Shown: positions 1-8,127 of the stretch, piece after piece
How the letters are laid out: each line of letters begins with the position of its first letter
Numbering within the stretch: position 1 is the first letter of the stretch
Position numbers and translations under genes: made by a program
The notes under the pieces: model-generated
What the model saw: the letters and a program-made list of their open reading frames with translations, nothing else
Databases searched by the model: none
What the model was told of the DNA's origin: nothing
Source of the DNA: CAZGXI01 sp964529715
GTDB taxonomy: Bacteria > Chloroflexota > Anaerolineae > Aggregatilineales > Ch27
NCBI GenBank assembly: GCA_964529715.1
Contig: CAZGXI010000024.1
Span: 22,499-86,498, forward strand
Length of the DNA: 64,000 bases
Direction: 5' to 3'

Positions 1-1463
1 GTGCAGGCGCGGGCGTTGCCGCTGCCCCAGCCGCCGGAGACGGTGTGTGTGCCCGGCGTGGCGACCCATTCGTAGCGCCCATCGTTGGTGTACCAACCCT
101 CCGAAGCCCAGAAGATGCCGGTGATGTAGATGGGCAGCGGTGTGCCGTCCAGGGTGATCCAGGGCGGGCCTGCTTCGGCTTCGCGCGCCTGCTGCTCCTC
201 GACCGTCGCCGAGCCGCAGCAGCCGGTGGCGAACCGGATGATCTCCCCGGCCACGATGCGACTGGGGTCGCCTATGATACCCGTGCAGTCGTTGATCAGG
301 TAGTGCCGGACCTGACCGCCGTCGTCTCCGCCATTTCCACTACCGCCGCCACCGGGATCGTCCACGATCTCGACCGAGGCGCAGTCGCCTGATGCGCGCA
401 CGAGGTCGGCGCGCACCCAGCCGCCGCGCGCCAGCCGCCACCATTCTGTCCCGTCCGGGCTGATGGTCTTGCCGTTGGGCATGGCCGTTTCGCCCGCCGC
501 TATCTGGCCCACGACCGGATAGGACGTGTTTGGCCCGCCGCGCACGTTGACGGTGCGGCTTGCCGACAGGACGCAGTTGCTGCCGCCCGCGCCGGGAACA
601 GGCCAGGCGGCGCAAACGGCGGGGTCGAAGCCGGGGAATCCGAGGTAGCCGAACGGTCCGCAGGCGGCCTGCATCACCGTAGCGGCGCTTTCCGGCGCAG
701 GGACGATCTGGGAGGCGACGTCCACGCGGCCCGCCGCGTTGAGGGTGATGGCGAAGGCGGCGGGCTGGCCAGCGGCTGTCGTCAGGTCAACCGGCGCGCC
801 GTTGACGTTCGTCTGCAAATGCCCGTCCAGCAGCACGACGACCATGACGGGCTGGCCATCGATCTGCGCCAGGAAGAGAACCACCGTCGATCCGATCTGC
901 ATGTCAAGGTCGTTGATGCGCAGGGTCACGGGCGCGCCCTGCGGACTCTGGACGGCCAGCGCGTCCGGCGCTTCGGTGCATTGCGGCGCATCCAGGCCGG
1001 TGGTGAAGTAGAAGGCCTGCATCGGGCCGAGGGCGGGGTCGCCCGGCGCGACGGCGTTCTCGATCTGCGCGCTGCCCATCAGCAGAAAGGTGACGTTCTG
1101 GCCCGGCATGGTGTCGGGCAGGTTGGCGCGCAGGCTCATCACCGCCACGCCCCAGGTTCCGCTGGCGGCGTCGAGCGGGGCGGTGGCGAGGGCCTGCACG
1201 TCGGCCAGGGGCACGCGGTCGGCGGGGGCGTCGAAGTCGGCGGGGTCGCGTGGCTGGCGGAAGGCTGCGTCCACGCGGGTGTGGCCGTAGCAGGCTTCGT
1301 CGCGCCCCAGCCCGGCGCAGGACGTATCCACTGTTGTCAGCGCCGCCTGCACGATGGATGGACAGACGTTGCCCCCGTCCTGGGCGGCAGCAGATTGCAT
1401 GGACGCCGTCAGGCTGATTAGCAGGACAAGACACACTAGAATCAGAGACAATCGATGCGACAT
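1..1463 (-). CDS. Secreted SH3-domain protein, C-terminus off the window
   Basis: The frame stays open from an ATG at 1463 to the window edge, so about 487 residues are visible and the stop is missing. A signal peptide (MSHRLSLILVCLVLLISLT) is followed by a Cys-containing domain (residues about 30-130) with the motifs DEACYGHTRVDA and PGQNVTFLLMG. A second conserved segment contains GPMQAFYFTTGLDAP. A bacterial SH3 repeat (VNVRGGPNTSYPVVG, from about residue 300) comes next, then a Gly-rich linker and an unrecognised C-terminal domain. It is paralogous to the proteins at 2157-3851 and 4228-5679, but unlike them it has no SH3-like insert between the two conserved segments. The product is probably exported and may bind cell wall or polymers. 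No function is established. Confidence 0.85.
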   Translation of the reverse strand, partial: MSHRLSLILVCLVLLISLTASMQSAAAQDGGNVCPSIVQAALTTVDTSCAGLGRDEACYGHTRVDAAFRQPRDPADFDAPADRVPLADVQALATAPLDAASGTWGVAVMSLRANLPDTMPGQNVTFLLMGSAQIENAVAPGDPALGPMQAFYFTTGLDAPQCTEAPDALAVQSPQGAPVTLRINDLDMQIGSTVVLFLAQIDGQPVMVVVLLDGHLQTNVNGAPVDLTTAAGQPAAFAITLNAAGRVDVASQIVPAPESAATVMQAACGPFGYLGFPGFDPAVCAAWPVPGAGGSNCVLSASRTVNVRGGPNTSYPVVGQIAAGETAMPNGKTISPDGTEWWRLARGGWVRADLVRASGDCASVEIVDDPGGGGSGNGGDDGGQVRHYLINDCTGIIGDPSRIVAGEIIRFATGCCGSATVEEQQAREAEAGPPWITLDGTPLPIYITGIFWASEGWYTNDGRYEWVATPGTHTVSGGWGSGNARAC

Positions 1464-1562
1464 TTTCCCCCCATATCTGTTGGGCCGAACGCGGGTGTGC
1501 GGTTGAAGACCGGCGCGGTTGTGACCGGATGGCTGCGGCGGTGAAAGTGCAGTGTATGCCTG

Positions 1563-1568
1563 TATAAT
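1563..1568 (+). promoter_or_regulatory. Candidate -10 box
   Basis: A perfect TATAAT lies 30 bases upstream of the ATG at 1599, in the divergent gap between two genes. I see no good TTGACA-like -35 at 16-18 bases, so the call rests on the -10 alone. Confidence 0.35.
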
Positions 1569-1598
1569 ACGCTAAAACCACCATCCAGAGCCAGAGAG

Positions 1599-2084
1599 AT
1601 GAGAGTCCCACCCGCTGCCCTGCTGACCCATTTCGCCTATGCCTTTCCCGGTGTGCAGCCGTCCGTCGTGACCACCGGCCCCGGCGGGCGCGTCTGGATC
1701 GCCGCCGCGCCGAACGGAATCCGCGTGGTGAACCTGGTCGCGCCGGACCTGGACGCGCATGTGGCTTTTCGCCTGAGCACCCCCGGCGAAGCGCCGCGCC
1801 GCACCGACGTGATCGGGATGCCGCTGCCGCCCTGGGCGCTGTACGTGGCGGCGGTAGGCTGGGGGTGGGCCGCGCAGGGCCACACCGTGCCCGGCCTGGA
1901 CGCCGTGATCCTGGCCGAACAGGGCGTGCGGGAAGGCTTTGTGTGGGAGACCGGGCTGGCGTTCGCCGTCGCCTGGCAGGATGTGGGCGGCTGGCCGACT
2001 CCGCCCGGCGGCCTGCTGGGGTTGCTGATGCACCTGGGCGGCTATTTTTACCGGGAAGCGTTCAGCGAGCCGGATGAGGGCTAG
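1599..2084 (+). CDS. Galactokinase-like protein, degenerate N-terminal domain only
   Basis: 161 residues. The segment WALYVAAVGWGWAAQG, followed by PGLDAVI and a Gly/Ala-rich helix, is arranged like the galactokinase N-terminal half, where W-Y-GV is followed by G-x-D and the GLSSSAA phosphate loop. In this protein the phosphate-loop position reads EGFVWETGLAFAVA, so the Ser-rich ATP-binding signature is lost. The C-terminal GHMP domain is absent. I infer a stand-alone domain derived from a GHMP kinase and probably not catalytic. The similarity is by eye; an unrelated conserved hypothetical protein is possible. The gene converges on the SH3 gene at 2157 and is followed by a strong hairpin. Confidence 0.5.
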   Translation: MRVPPAALLTHFAYAFPGVQPSVVTTGPGGRVWIAAAPNGIRVVNLVAPDLDAHVAFRLSTPGEAPRRTDVIGMPLPPWALYVAAVGWGWAAQGHTVPGLDAVILAEQGVREGFVWETGLAFAVAWQDVGGWPTPPGGLLGLLMHLGGYFYREAFSEPDEG

Positions 2085-2099
2085 GCAAATGCAACGACG

Positions 2100-2129
2100 G
2101 GGGCAGGACAGGCCATAACGTCCTGCCCC
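2100..2129. repeat. Palindrome GGGGCAGGAC/GTCCTGCCCC
   Basis: A perfect 10-base stem (2100-2109 with 2120-2129) lies in the convergent gap between two stop codons. It has no T-run on either side. It could act as a bidirectional terminator without a U-tract, or belong to the GGGGCG-type palindromes seen elsewhere in the window. Confidence 0.55.
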
Positions 2130-2156
2130 GTGCGTCTGGTTTGCTGCCGCCGACGC

Positions 2157-3851
2157 CTAGTCGCAGTCCGGCGCGCAGTTGTAGATGTTCTCGTTGGGGT
2201 CGCAGGTTCCATCGCCGCAATATGACCCGCCGCAGTCCATCGGGCAGTTATAGGTATCTTCCCCGGCCTCGCAGGTGCGGTTGCCGCAGGCGGGCGCGGC
2301 AGGCGGGCGCGGGCCGCCCAGGTCTTTGGAGACCCAGATGGCGTTCGGACTCACGCTCGGCGGGCACAGCGGATTGCCGTTGGCGTCCAGCGGGCTGGCC
2401 CAGATCCAGTAGCCCAGGCCCAACTGTCCGCTCGGCAGGCTGCCCACCTCAAAGCTGAACGTTGTGTTTGGGGTTGTGCCGCTGGTGAAATAGGTATGCT
2501 GGTCGCCCTGAATAAACCACTGGTAGCTGGCCGCGCCGGGCACCGCCGTGAAGCTGACAGTGTGCGAGCCACTGCCGACCAGATTCGTCCCACTCGGTGG
2601 ATAGGTCATCAGCGGCCACTGGCAGGCGGTTTCGGCTTCCTGCGTGGCGGTGGGGTGCGGCGTGTTGGTAGCTCTGGGCGGCTGCGGCGGGACGTAGACC
2701 GGCGGCAGGGGCGGCGGGGCATAAGGGAACACGACCTCGATCCGGCACGCCCCGGCGTAGAAGGGCTGCTCAAACAAGTCCGCTTGAAGTGCATTCTGGC
2801 AGGCGCTTTGCATCACGTCGGTGATCGCATCGGCATCCACATCCACCACGTCCGAGTTCGCATCGACCAGCCCCTGTGTGTTCAGCGTGATTCCGACTGC
2901 CTGGCCCGGCTCGGTCAGAACGATTTCTTGGCCGTTCAGTTCAAAACGCACTTCCCCTTCCAGCAGGACGATCACCATGACGATTGATCCATCCGGCCCG
3001 GTGGTGGTGGTCAGCAGGATGGTCGAGCCGATCTGGATTTCCAGTTGATTGACGCTGAGGGTCACGTGGAATTGTTGCGGGCTTTGCACCAGCAGGGCGT
3101 TGGGCGCTTCGCGGCAGGCGGGCGCGCCCAGGCCGGTGCTAAAGTAGAACGCCTGCATCGGCCCGTAGCGTGGGGCAGCATCCGGGCCGTAGGTCACAGG
3201 CAGGTCTGCCAGCATCAGCGGATCGACCTCCAGCTGCGCCCTGGAGATCCAGGCGCGTTCGCCGTCGGTCAGCAGCACCTCCAGCCAGCTGCCCGTGTCA
3301 TCTGTGCCGACCAATTGCACCCGCGTCCCGGCGGGCAGATGCGCCTGGACGTTGCCCACCAGCGATGGCGCGCCCAGCAGATCGGTTTCGTTCAGCGTCC
3401 GGCCTACAACAGGCGTCACCGGCAGGGCGGCCTCCTCCGGCGAGACGGCGTTCTCCAGCCGGGTGTCGCCCATCAGCAGAAAGGTGACGGCCTGACCGGG
3501 CAGGGTTTCCGGCAGATCGGCGGCGTGGAGTTGAAAGGCCGCCACGCCCCACAGGTTGCGGGCAATATCCAGCGGTGTGGTGGCAACGGTGTGCAGGTCG
3601 TTCAGCGGCACGCGGTTGCCGGGGAAACTGAACAACAGATCGGCGCGCGGCTGCCAGAAGGTCGCATCGACGTGATTGTTGCCGTAGCAGGCTTCATTCC
3701 GTCCCAGGTTGGCGCAGGACGCGCCGACGGTTTCCAGCGCCAACGTGACGAGAGGGGCGCACGCGGCGTCGCTCTGCGCGCTGGTCGGGGCGGCGGGGCC
3801 GCTCCACAGCAGAATGAACAATACACTAACCCATAGTATTCGGCGGATCAT
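2157..3851 (-). CDS. Secreted SH3-like protein with Cys-rich C-terminal repeats
   Basis: 564 residues from MIRRILW. This start follows a GGAAG ribosome site 7-10 bases upstream and opens a clear signal peptide; an upstream in-frame ATG at 3914 has neither. Domains in order are: the Cys domain with NEACYGNNHVDA and PGQAVTFLLMGD (about 30-130), an SH3-like insert (VQAHLPAGTRVQLVG...WLEV, about 160-215), the segment GPMQAFYFSTGLGAPAC (about 230), and a Pro-rich linker near residue 400. A beta-sandwich-like segment precedes two C-terminal copies of C-G-x3-C-x2-G-E/N-x5-C-x2-D-C. Such Cys/Asp repeats often bind calcium or form disulfide knots in secreted proteins. It is the middle of three paralogues. 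Confidence 0.85.
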   Translation of the reverse strand: MIRRILWVSVLFILLWSGPAAPTSAQSDAACAPLVTLALETVGASCANLGRNEACYGNNHVDATFWQPRADLLFSFPGNRVPLNDLHTVATTPLDIARNLWGVAAFQLHAADLPETLPGQAVTFLLMGDTRLENAVSPEEAALPVTPVVGRTLNETDLLGAPSLVGNVQAHLPAGTRVQLVGTDDTGSWLEVLLTDGERAWISRAQLEVDPLMLADLPVTYGPDAAPRYGPMQAFYFSTGLGAPACREAPNALLVQSPQQFHVTLSVNQLEIQIGSTILLTTTTGPDGSIVMVIVLLEGEVRFELNGQEIVLTEPGQAVGITLNTQGLVDANSDVVDVDADAITDVMQSACQNALQADLFEQPFYAGACRIEVVFPYAPPPLPPVYVPPQPPRATNTPHPTATQEAETACQWPLMTYPPSGTNLVGSGSHTVSFTAVPGAASYQWFIQGDQHTYFTSGTTPNTTFSFEVGSLPSGQLGLGYWIWASPLDANGNPLCPPSVSPNAIWVSKDLGGPRPPAAPACGNRTCEAGEDTYNCPMDCGGSYCGDGTCDPNENIYNCAPDCD

Positions 3852-3892
3852 GGAAGGCTTCCTTAGAAACTCAAACAACCAATACAGACTGT

Positions 3893-4092
3893 AAACGCAA
3901 TGTGCAAGTTTCAAAAACGAGCGTGTTTGCCCTGGTCACTCAGAGTTCAAAACCCCTGGCGAAGTCCGCCAAGTCCGCTTTAGCAGACTAGAAATGTAGG
4001 TCGAGACCGAGTCCGGCAGTCCACTTTAGTGGACTTTACATCTGTAGCCGGGGAATTTATTCCCCGGCGCTGAAAACCTGCACATTGGGTTT
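3893..4092 (+). repeat. MITE-like element, copy A
   Basis: Imperfect terminal inverted repeats: the left end reads CAATGTGCAAGTTTC (from 3898) and the complement of the right end reads CAATGTGCAGGTTTT (4073-4087). The match extends outward by a few bases (AAAC). The interior holds AAGTCCGCCAAGTCCGC, the palindrome TCCACTTTAGTGGA and GCCGGGGAATTTATTCCCCG. Copies B (25376-25567) and C (34358-34508) align along their length in the opposite orientation. No open reading frame is inside, so it is non-autonomous. Confidence 0.75.
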
Positions 4093-4147
4093 GTAAGCAT
4101 CATTTTATGTTGGCAACCCTGACTCGACAACTGAGCGAGTCTATTAC

Positions 4148-4182
4148 AAAAAAGCGTCCCTGACCGAACCGGCCAGAGACGC
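4148..4182 (-). terminator. Rho-independent terminator
   Basis: On the minus strand the stem GCGTCTCTGG/CCAGGGACGC (4154-4182, one mismatch) is followed by TTTTTT (4153-4148). It lies just past the stop codon of the gene at 4228-5679. Confidence 0.75.
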
Positions 4183-4227
4183 CAACCTGTTTTGTCGGAT
4201 GGCAGAAGGCTTGGGCCGGTTCAGGCG

Positions 4228-5679
4228 TTAACCGCCGTTGCCGTTTCCGTTGCCTCCGCGATTATTGCTGAACTCGCGGTCGTTGTTGCCCTGGCCGTAG
4301 TCCTGGGTGTGACCGAGGGCGTTTCCGCCACCGTTCCCGTTGTTTGTGTTACCACTGTTGTTGCTACCGCCGCTCTGTCCGCTTTGGCCGGGGTCGCCAC
4401 CGGCAGGCACAACCTGCTGAGCACCGCCGCTGCCGGGAATGTCGCCTACCGCCGGGCTGGCGTCGGACACAACGGGCGCAGAGACCGGCGGGGCCGGGTT
4501 GGTGGTCGGCAGCGAGACATTGGCGAGCGCCATGCACTCTGCAGGAGCCAGCGCGCGAGCCAGTATATCCATGCGTCGGGCGTTGTGGCAGGCGTTCACG
4601 GCGGCGGCCCTGACCTGCGCTTCCAGGGAGACGGCGCTCAGATCGACAAACTGCGAGGCCGCGTCTGCACGCCCGGCGGCATTCAGCGTCACAGCGAAGG
4701 CCTGGCCGGGCTGCGTGAGGGAGAGGCGGCCTGTAGGCGTGGCCGCATCCACGTGCCCTTCGATCAGCACGCCGACCAGCAGCGTGCTGCCGCCCGACAC
4801 CGTCGGGTCGGTGATGGTGGTGAGGATGACCGTTGAGCCAAGCGAGATGCGCACGCCGTTGGCGTCCAGGGTGACTTCCATGCCGCTGGTGTTCTGCACG
4901 ACCAGGGCATCGGGGGCCTCGGCGCAGGTGGGCGTTGCCAGGCCGGTGCGCAGGTAAAACGCCTGCATCGGGCCATAGCGTGGGACGACCGCAGCGCCGT
5001 AAGTGACCGGTAGATGATCTATGCTACCTGCCGGGTCGCGCGCCAACAGGTCGCCGGAAATCCAGGCGCGGCCCACGCTCTCGACTGCCGCTTCGTACCA
5101 GTTTCGCGTCTCGTCGGCACCGATCAGCGCCAGGCTCGTCCCCGCGGGGATGCTGCCCAGGATGTTCGCCGTCGTGGTCGGCAGACTGCGCAGATTGGCG
5201 GGCAGCAGGGTGATCGTCTGCACAGGCTGCACCGGCGCGGCGACCTGTTCAGGCGAGACGGCGTTTTCCAGAGCGACATCGCCCATCAGCACAAAGGTGA
5301 CGACCTGCCCCGGCAGTGATTCGGGAACATCGGCCTGTAGCCGCAGGACGGCTACCCCCCACAGCGCGCTGGCGATGTCCAGTGGCGTGGTGGCGATGGC
5401 GCGCAGATCAATCAGGGGAGCGTGATCGGCAGGGGCGCTGAAGATCAAGTCGGCGCGCGGCTGCCAGAACAGGGCATCGACGCGGTTATGCGCGTAGCAG
5501 GCTTCGTTCCGGGCGATGTTGGCGCAGTTAGCGTGCACGCGCTCCATCACGGCCTGCACAAATTGTGGACATGTCTCAGCGGTGGCCCTGGCTTTGGCGT
5601 CTGGAGGAAGGGTGACAATCAAAAGGAACACCAACAGTAGACACAGGCCAAGACCCAGAATCTTCCCCCTGTGTATCAT
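4228..5679 (-). CDS. Secreted SH3-like protein with Gly/Asn-rich tail
   Basis: 483 residues. An N-terminal signal or anchor helix (GLGLCLLLVFLLIVTL) is followed by the same Cys domain as its two neighbours (NEACYAHNRVDALFWQPRAD; PGQVVTFVLMGD). An SH3-like insert (NILGSIPAGTSLALIGADE) and the segment GPMQAFYLRTGLATPTC follow. The last 100 residues are a low-complexity Gly/Asn/Ser tail, unlike the Cys repeats of the middle paralogue, so the C-termini have diverged while the front stays conserved. It is probably exported and extended from the surface. It has its own terminator downstream and an AT-rich upstream region shared with cysS. Confidence 0.85.
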   Translation of the reverse strand: MIHRGKILGLGLCLLLVFLLIVTLPPDAKARATAETCPQFVQAVMERVHANCANIARNEACYAHNRVDALFWQPRADLIFSAPADHAPLIDLRAIATTPLDIASALWGVAVLRLQADVPESLPGQVVTFVLMGDVALENAVSPEQVAAPVQPVQTITLLPANLRSLPTTTANILGSIPAGTSLALIGADETRNWYEAAVESVGRAWISGDLLARDPAGSIDHLPVTYGAAVVPRYGPMQAFYLRTGLATPTCAEAPDALVVQNTSGMEVTLDANGVRISLGSTVILTTITDPTVSGGSTLLVGVLIEGHVDAATPTGRLSLTQPGQAFAVTLNAAGRADAASQFVDLSAVSLEAQVRAAAVNACHNARRMDILARALAPAECMALANVSLPTTNPAPPVSAPVVSDASPAVGDIPGSGGAQQVVPAGGDPGQSGQSGGSNNSGNTNNGNGGGNALGHTQDYGQGNNDREFSNNRGGNGNGNGG

Positions 5680-5964
5680 GCTGTACTCTCTGATCAGAGT
5701 TCATTATATTTGCCTATAGTATAGTCCTAAGTGGTGATTCTATCCTAAAAAATGCCTAAAAAATCCGCCACAAGAGCTTAGAGTTTGGTTTGTTAATTGA
5801 TAATGTTTGCTTGTAATATCTTTTATCTGACGGAAAGGCGGCGTTGCCTGCCATAGGCAGCCGTCTACCTGCGCGGTACAATAAGCCCGGTGTGGCATTT
5901 GTGTGGGGGGCGGGTAGCCCGGCAGTGCCGGGCGCGCCGCCTGAGAGCAGTAGGGGTGAGAGGG

Positions 5965-7425
5965 ATGACCGTGCGCATTTTTAACGTCATGGGCCGGGAA
6001 AAACAGGATTTTGTGCCGGTGGAAGAGGGCCGGGTGAACATGTATGTCTGCGGCCCTACGGTGCAGGATTACGCGCATGTCGGCCATGCGAAAACGTATA
6101 TCAACTTTGATATGATTGTGCGCTGGCTGCGCTACAGCGGGTGGGACGTGCTGTACGTGCAGAATATCACCGACGTGGGCCATCTGCTCGACAGCGGCGA
6201 GGACCGCATTCTCAAGAAGGCGCGCCAGGCCGCCGCCCAGCCGATGCAGATCGTCGAGATGTATACCCGCAGCTACTTCGAGGACATGGACGCACTGGGC
6301 GTCACGCGGCCCGACATCAGCCCGCGCGCCAGCGCACACGTGCCCGAGCAGATCGAGATGGCGCAGACCTTGCTCGACAAGGGATATGCTTACGTCGCCG
6401 ACGGCAGCGTGTACTTCGACGTGCGCGCCTGGCCCGACTACGGCAAGCTCTCCAATCGCCGTCTGGAAGACCTAGCCGCCGGTGCGCGCGAAGAGGTGCG
6501 CGGCGAAAAGCGCAACCCGGAGGACTTCGCCCTGTGGAAAAAGGCCGAGCCGGAGCACATCCTGCGTTGGAAAAGCCCCTGGGGCGAGGGCTTTCCTGGC
6601 TGGCACATCGAGTGCTCCGCAATGGCGCGCAAGTACCTGGGCGTCACCTTCGACATTCACGGTGGCGGCGTGGATAACATCTTCCCGCACAACGAGTGCG
6701 AGGTCGCGCAGAGCGAAGCCGCCAACGGCGCGCCATTCGCCAATTACTGGATTCTGGTGGGCAGCCTGAACGTGCCGGACGCCGATGGCGTGCCGGTGAA
6801 AATGTCCAAGAGCCTGGGTAATTTCTATACCATCAAGGATGCGCTCAAGAAATGGCGGCCCGAAGCGATCCGCCTCTTTATGCTCAGCGCCCATTACTCG
6901 AACCCGGTTGTCTTTAGTGAAGATGCCCTGGAGGGAGCAACGCGCGGCTGGGAGCGGCTCTACGGCGCGGCGCGGCTGGTTCGTTCGTTGTTGCCGCAGG
7001 CTCCCCAGAGCGATGAGGGTAACGCTATTCTGCCCGTTGTGGCCAAGACGCGCACAGACTTCGCCGCCGCGATGGACGACGACTTCAACGCGCCCATTGC
7101 CGTCAGTGTGTTGCAGACCTTCACCAAAGAGGTCAACACGCTGCTCAACAGCGGCGTCAATGTGGGCCGGCCCATGTTGGAGGCCATCGACGCGGTGTAT
7201 CGTGATCTGGGTGGGCGGGTGCTGGGTATCATTCCTGAGCAAGAAGCCGTCGGCGGCGCCAATGCCGAACGTGAGGCGGGCCTGATCCAGCTGTTGGTGG
7301 ACCTGCGCGCCGAGGCGCGTGCGCGCAAGGACTGGGCCACTGCCGACAAGATTCGCAACCAGCTTACAGCCCTCGGCGTCACGCTGGAAGATCGCGCCGA
7401 CGGGACGGTGTGGAAGGTGGGCTAA
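5965..7425 (+). CDS. cysS: Cysteinyl-tRNA synthetase
   Basis: 486 residues; charges tRNA-Cys with cysteine in the cytoplasm. The HIGH signature is HVGH at 38-41 and KMSKS is at 279-283. The zinc ligands expected for the family are visible: C29 in CGPTV, the Cys of GWHIECS, and His/Glu in PHNECEVAQ. The C-terminal DALR-type helical region ends with the usual ADKIRNQL helix. I chose the ATG at 5965 (MTVRIF) because it follows GTGAGAGGG and matches the family N-terminus; the reading frame is open further upstream, but that stretch is Arg-rich noncoding-like sequence. The length is normal. I see no T-box leader upstream. Confidence 0.98.
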   Translation: MTVRIFNVMGREKQDFVPVEEGRVNMYVCGPTVQDYAHVGHAKTYINFDMIVRWLRYSGWDVLYVQNITDVGHLLDSGEDRILKKARQAAAQPMQIVEMYTRSYFEDMDALGVTRPDISPRASAHVPEQIEMAQTLLDKGYAYVADGSVYFDVRAWPDYGKLSNRRLEDLAAGAREEVRGEKRNPEDFALWKKAEPEHILRWKSPWGEGFPGWHIECSAMARKYLGVTFDIHGGGVDNIFPHNECEVAQSEAANGAPFANYWILVGSLNVPDADGVPVKMSKSLGNFYTIKDALKKWRPEAIRLFMLSAHYSNPVVFSEDALEGATRGWERLYGAARLVRSLLPQAPQSDEGNAILPVVAKTRTDFAAAMDDDFNAPIAVSVLQTFTKEVNTLLNSGVNVGRPMLEAIDAVYRDLGGRVLGIIPEQEAVGGANAEREAGLIQLLVDLRAEARARKDWATADKIRNQLTALGVTLEDRADGTVWKVG

Positions 7426-7455
7426 CGGTCACGGCTTTGTAGAGGGGAAAGGGCC

Positions 7456-7854
7456 ATGCCGTTTTTCTTCGCCTGGGGAGTGGTGCTCTGGTTTGCAGTG
7501 ACGTTGCTCGTCCGGCTGATCGGAGAGCAATTTCTGATCCCCGATCAGCGTTTTCCGGTGGCGCTGGCCTTCGTGCTGGCTGTGCCTGCTGTTTGGCTGG
7601 TGACGTACCCGTTCTATCGCTGGCGAAATGTTGTCTCGGCGGAACGGCCCGTCGCGGCGGTGCTGATCGTGTTGCCGGGGATGCTGCTCAGCACGTTCAG
7701 CATCCTGATCTTCAACGACATGTTTCCGAATCTCGTATCCGATACCGGGCCGTCGCGGCTGGCGGCATGGCTGCTGTGGGCCTACAGCCTGGCGTTGCTG
7801 ACGGGCTTCTTTCCCTGGCGACGCGATCAGGGTGTCTCGACCTCACTGGAGTGA
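7456..7854 (+). CDS. Small four-helix membrane protein (DUF5367-like)
   Basis: 132 residues with four hydrophobic segments (about 5-25, 35-55, 65-85, 100-118) and almost no soluble part. The segment STFSILIFNDMFPNL lies between helices three and four. It recalls the DUF5367 family of small integral membrane proteins, for which no function is known. A good ribosome site (GGGGAAAGG) precedes the ATG. It sits 30 bases after cysS on the same strand, so it may be co-transcribed. Confidence 0.7.
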   Translation: MPFFFAWGVVLWFAVTLLVRLIGEQFLIPDQRFPVALAFVLAVPAVWLVTYPFYRWRNVVSAERPVAAVLIVLPGMLLSTFSILIFNDMFPNLVSDTGPSRLAAWLLWAYSLALLTGFFPWRRDQGVSTSLE

Positions 7855-7874
7855 CGGGCGCGGAGAGATGGCGG

Positions 7875-8096
7875 ATGAAGATCACTGACGATGCTGAGGT
7901 AGACGCTCTCTACATTCGCCTGTTGGATGAACCGGTGCAGGTGACGACGCAGCGGCTTTCTGAAGAGGTCGCTATCAACTACGTCCCGGATGGACGAATC
8001 GTGGGGATTGAAGTGCTCGATGCCTCAGCGTATGTTTTCAAATCAGGGGCAGACCCGTCTGTCGTGCTGCATAATCTGATCGCGGTGACAGCCTGA
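7875..8096 (+). CDS. DUF2283 family protein
   Basis: 73 residues. The pattern ALYIRL, a short loop, then NYVPDGRIVGIEVLDAS is the hallmark of DUF2283, small proteins often beside toxin-antitoxin-like or mobile genes. I start it at the ATG at 7875 (MKITDDAEVDALYIRL), preceded by GGAGAGATGGCGG. A longer open frame upstream overlaps the previous gene and is not family-like. Its role is unknown; some relatives are listed as putative antitoxins, but no toxin is adjacent here. Confidence 0.8.
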   Translation: MKITDDAEVDALYIRLLDEPVQVTTQRLSEEVAINYVPDGRIVGIEVLDASAYVFKSGADPSVVLHNLIAVTA

Positions 8097-8127
8097 GGCC
8101 GGGTAGGCCCAAATCTCAGGGGGCGTC

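Noticed and set aside
5680..5964. T-box leader upstream of cysS
   Set aside because: No specifier stem or conserved T-box sequence seen; only AT-rich promoter-like DNA and a short CCCGGC hairpin.
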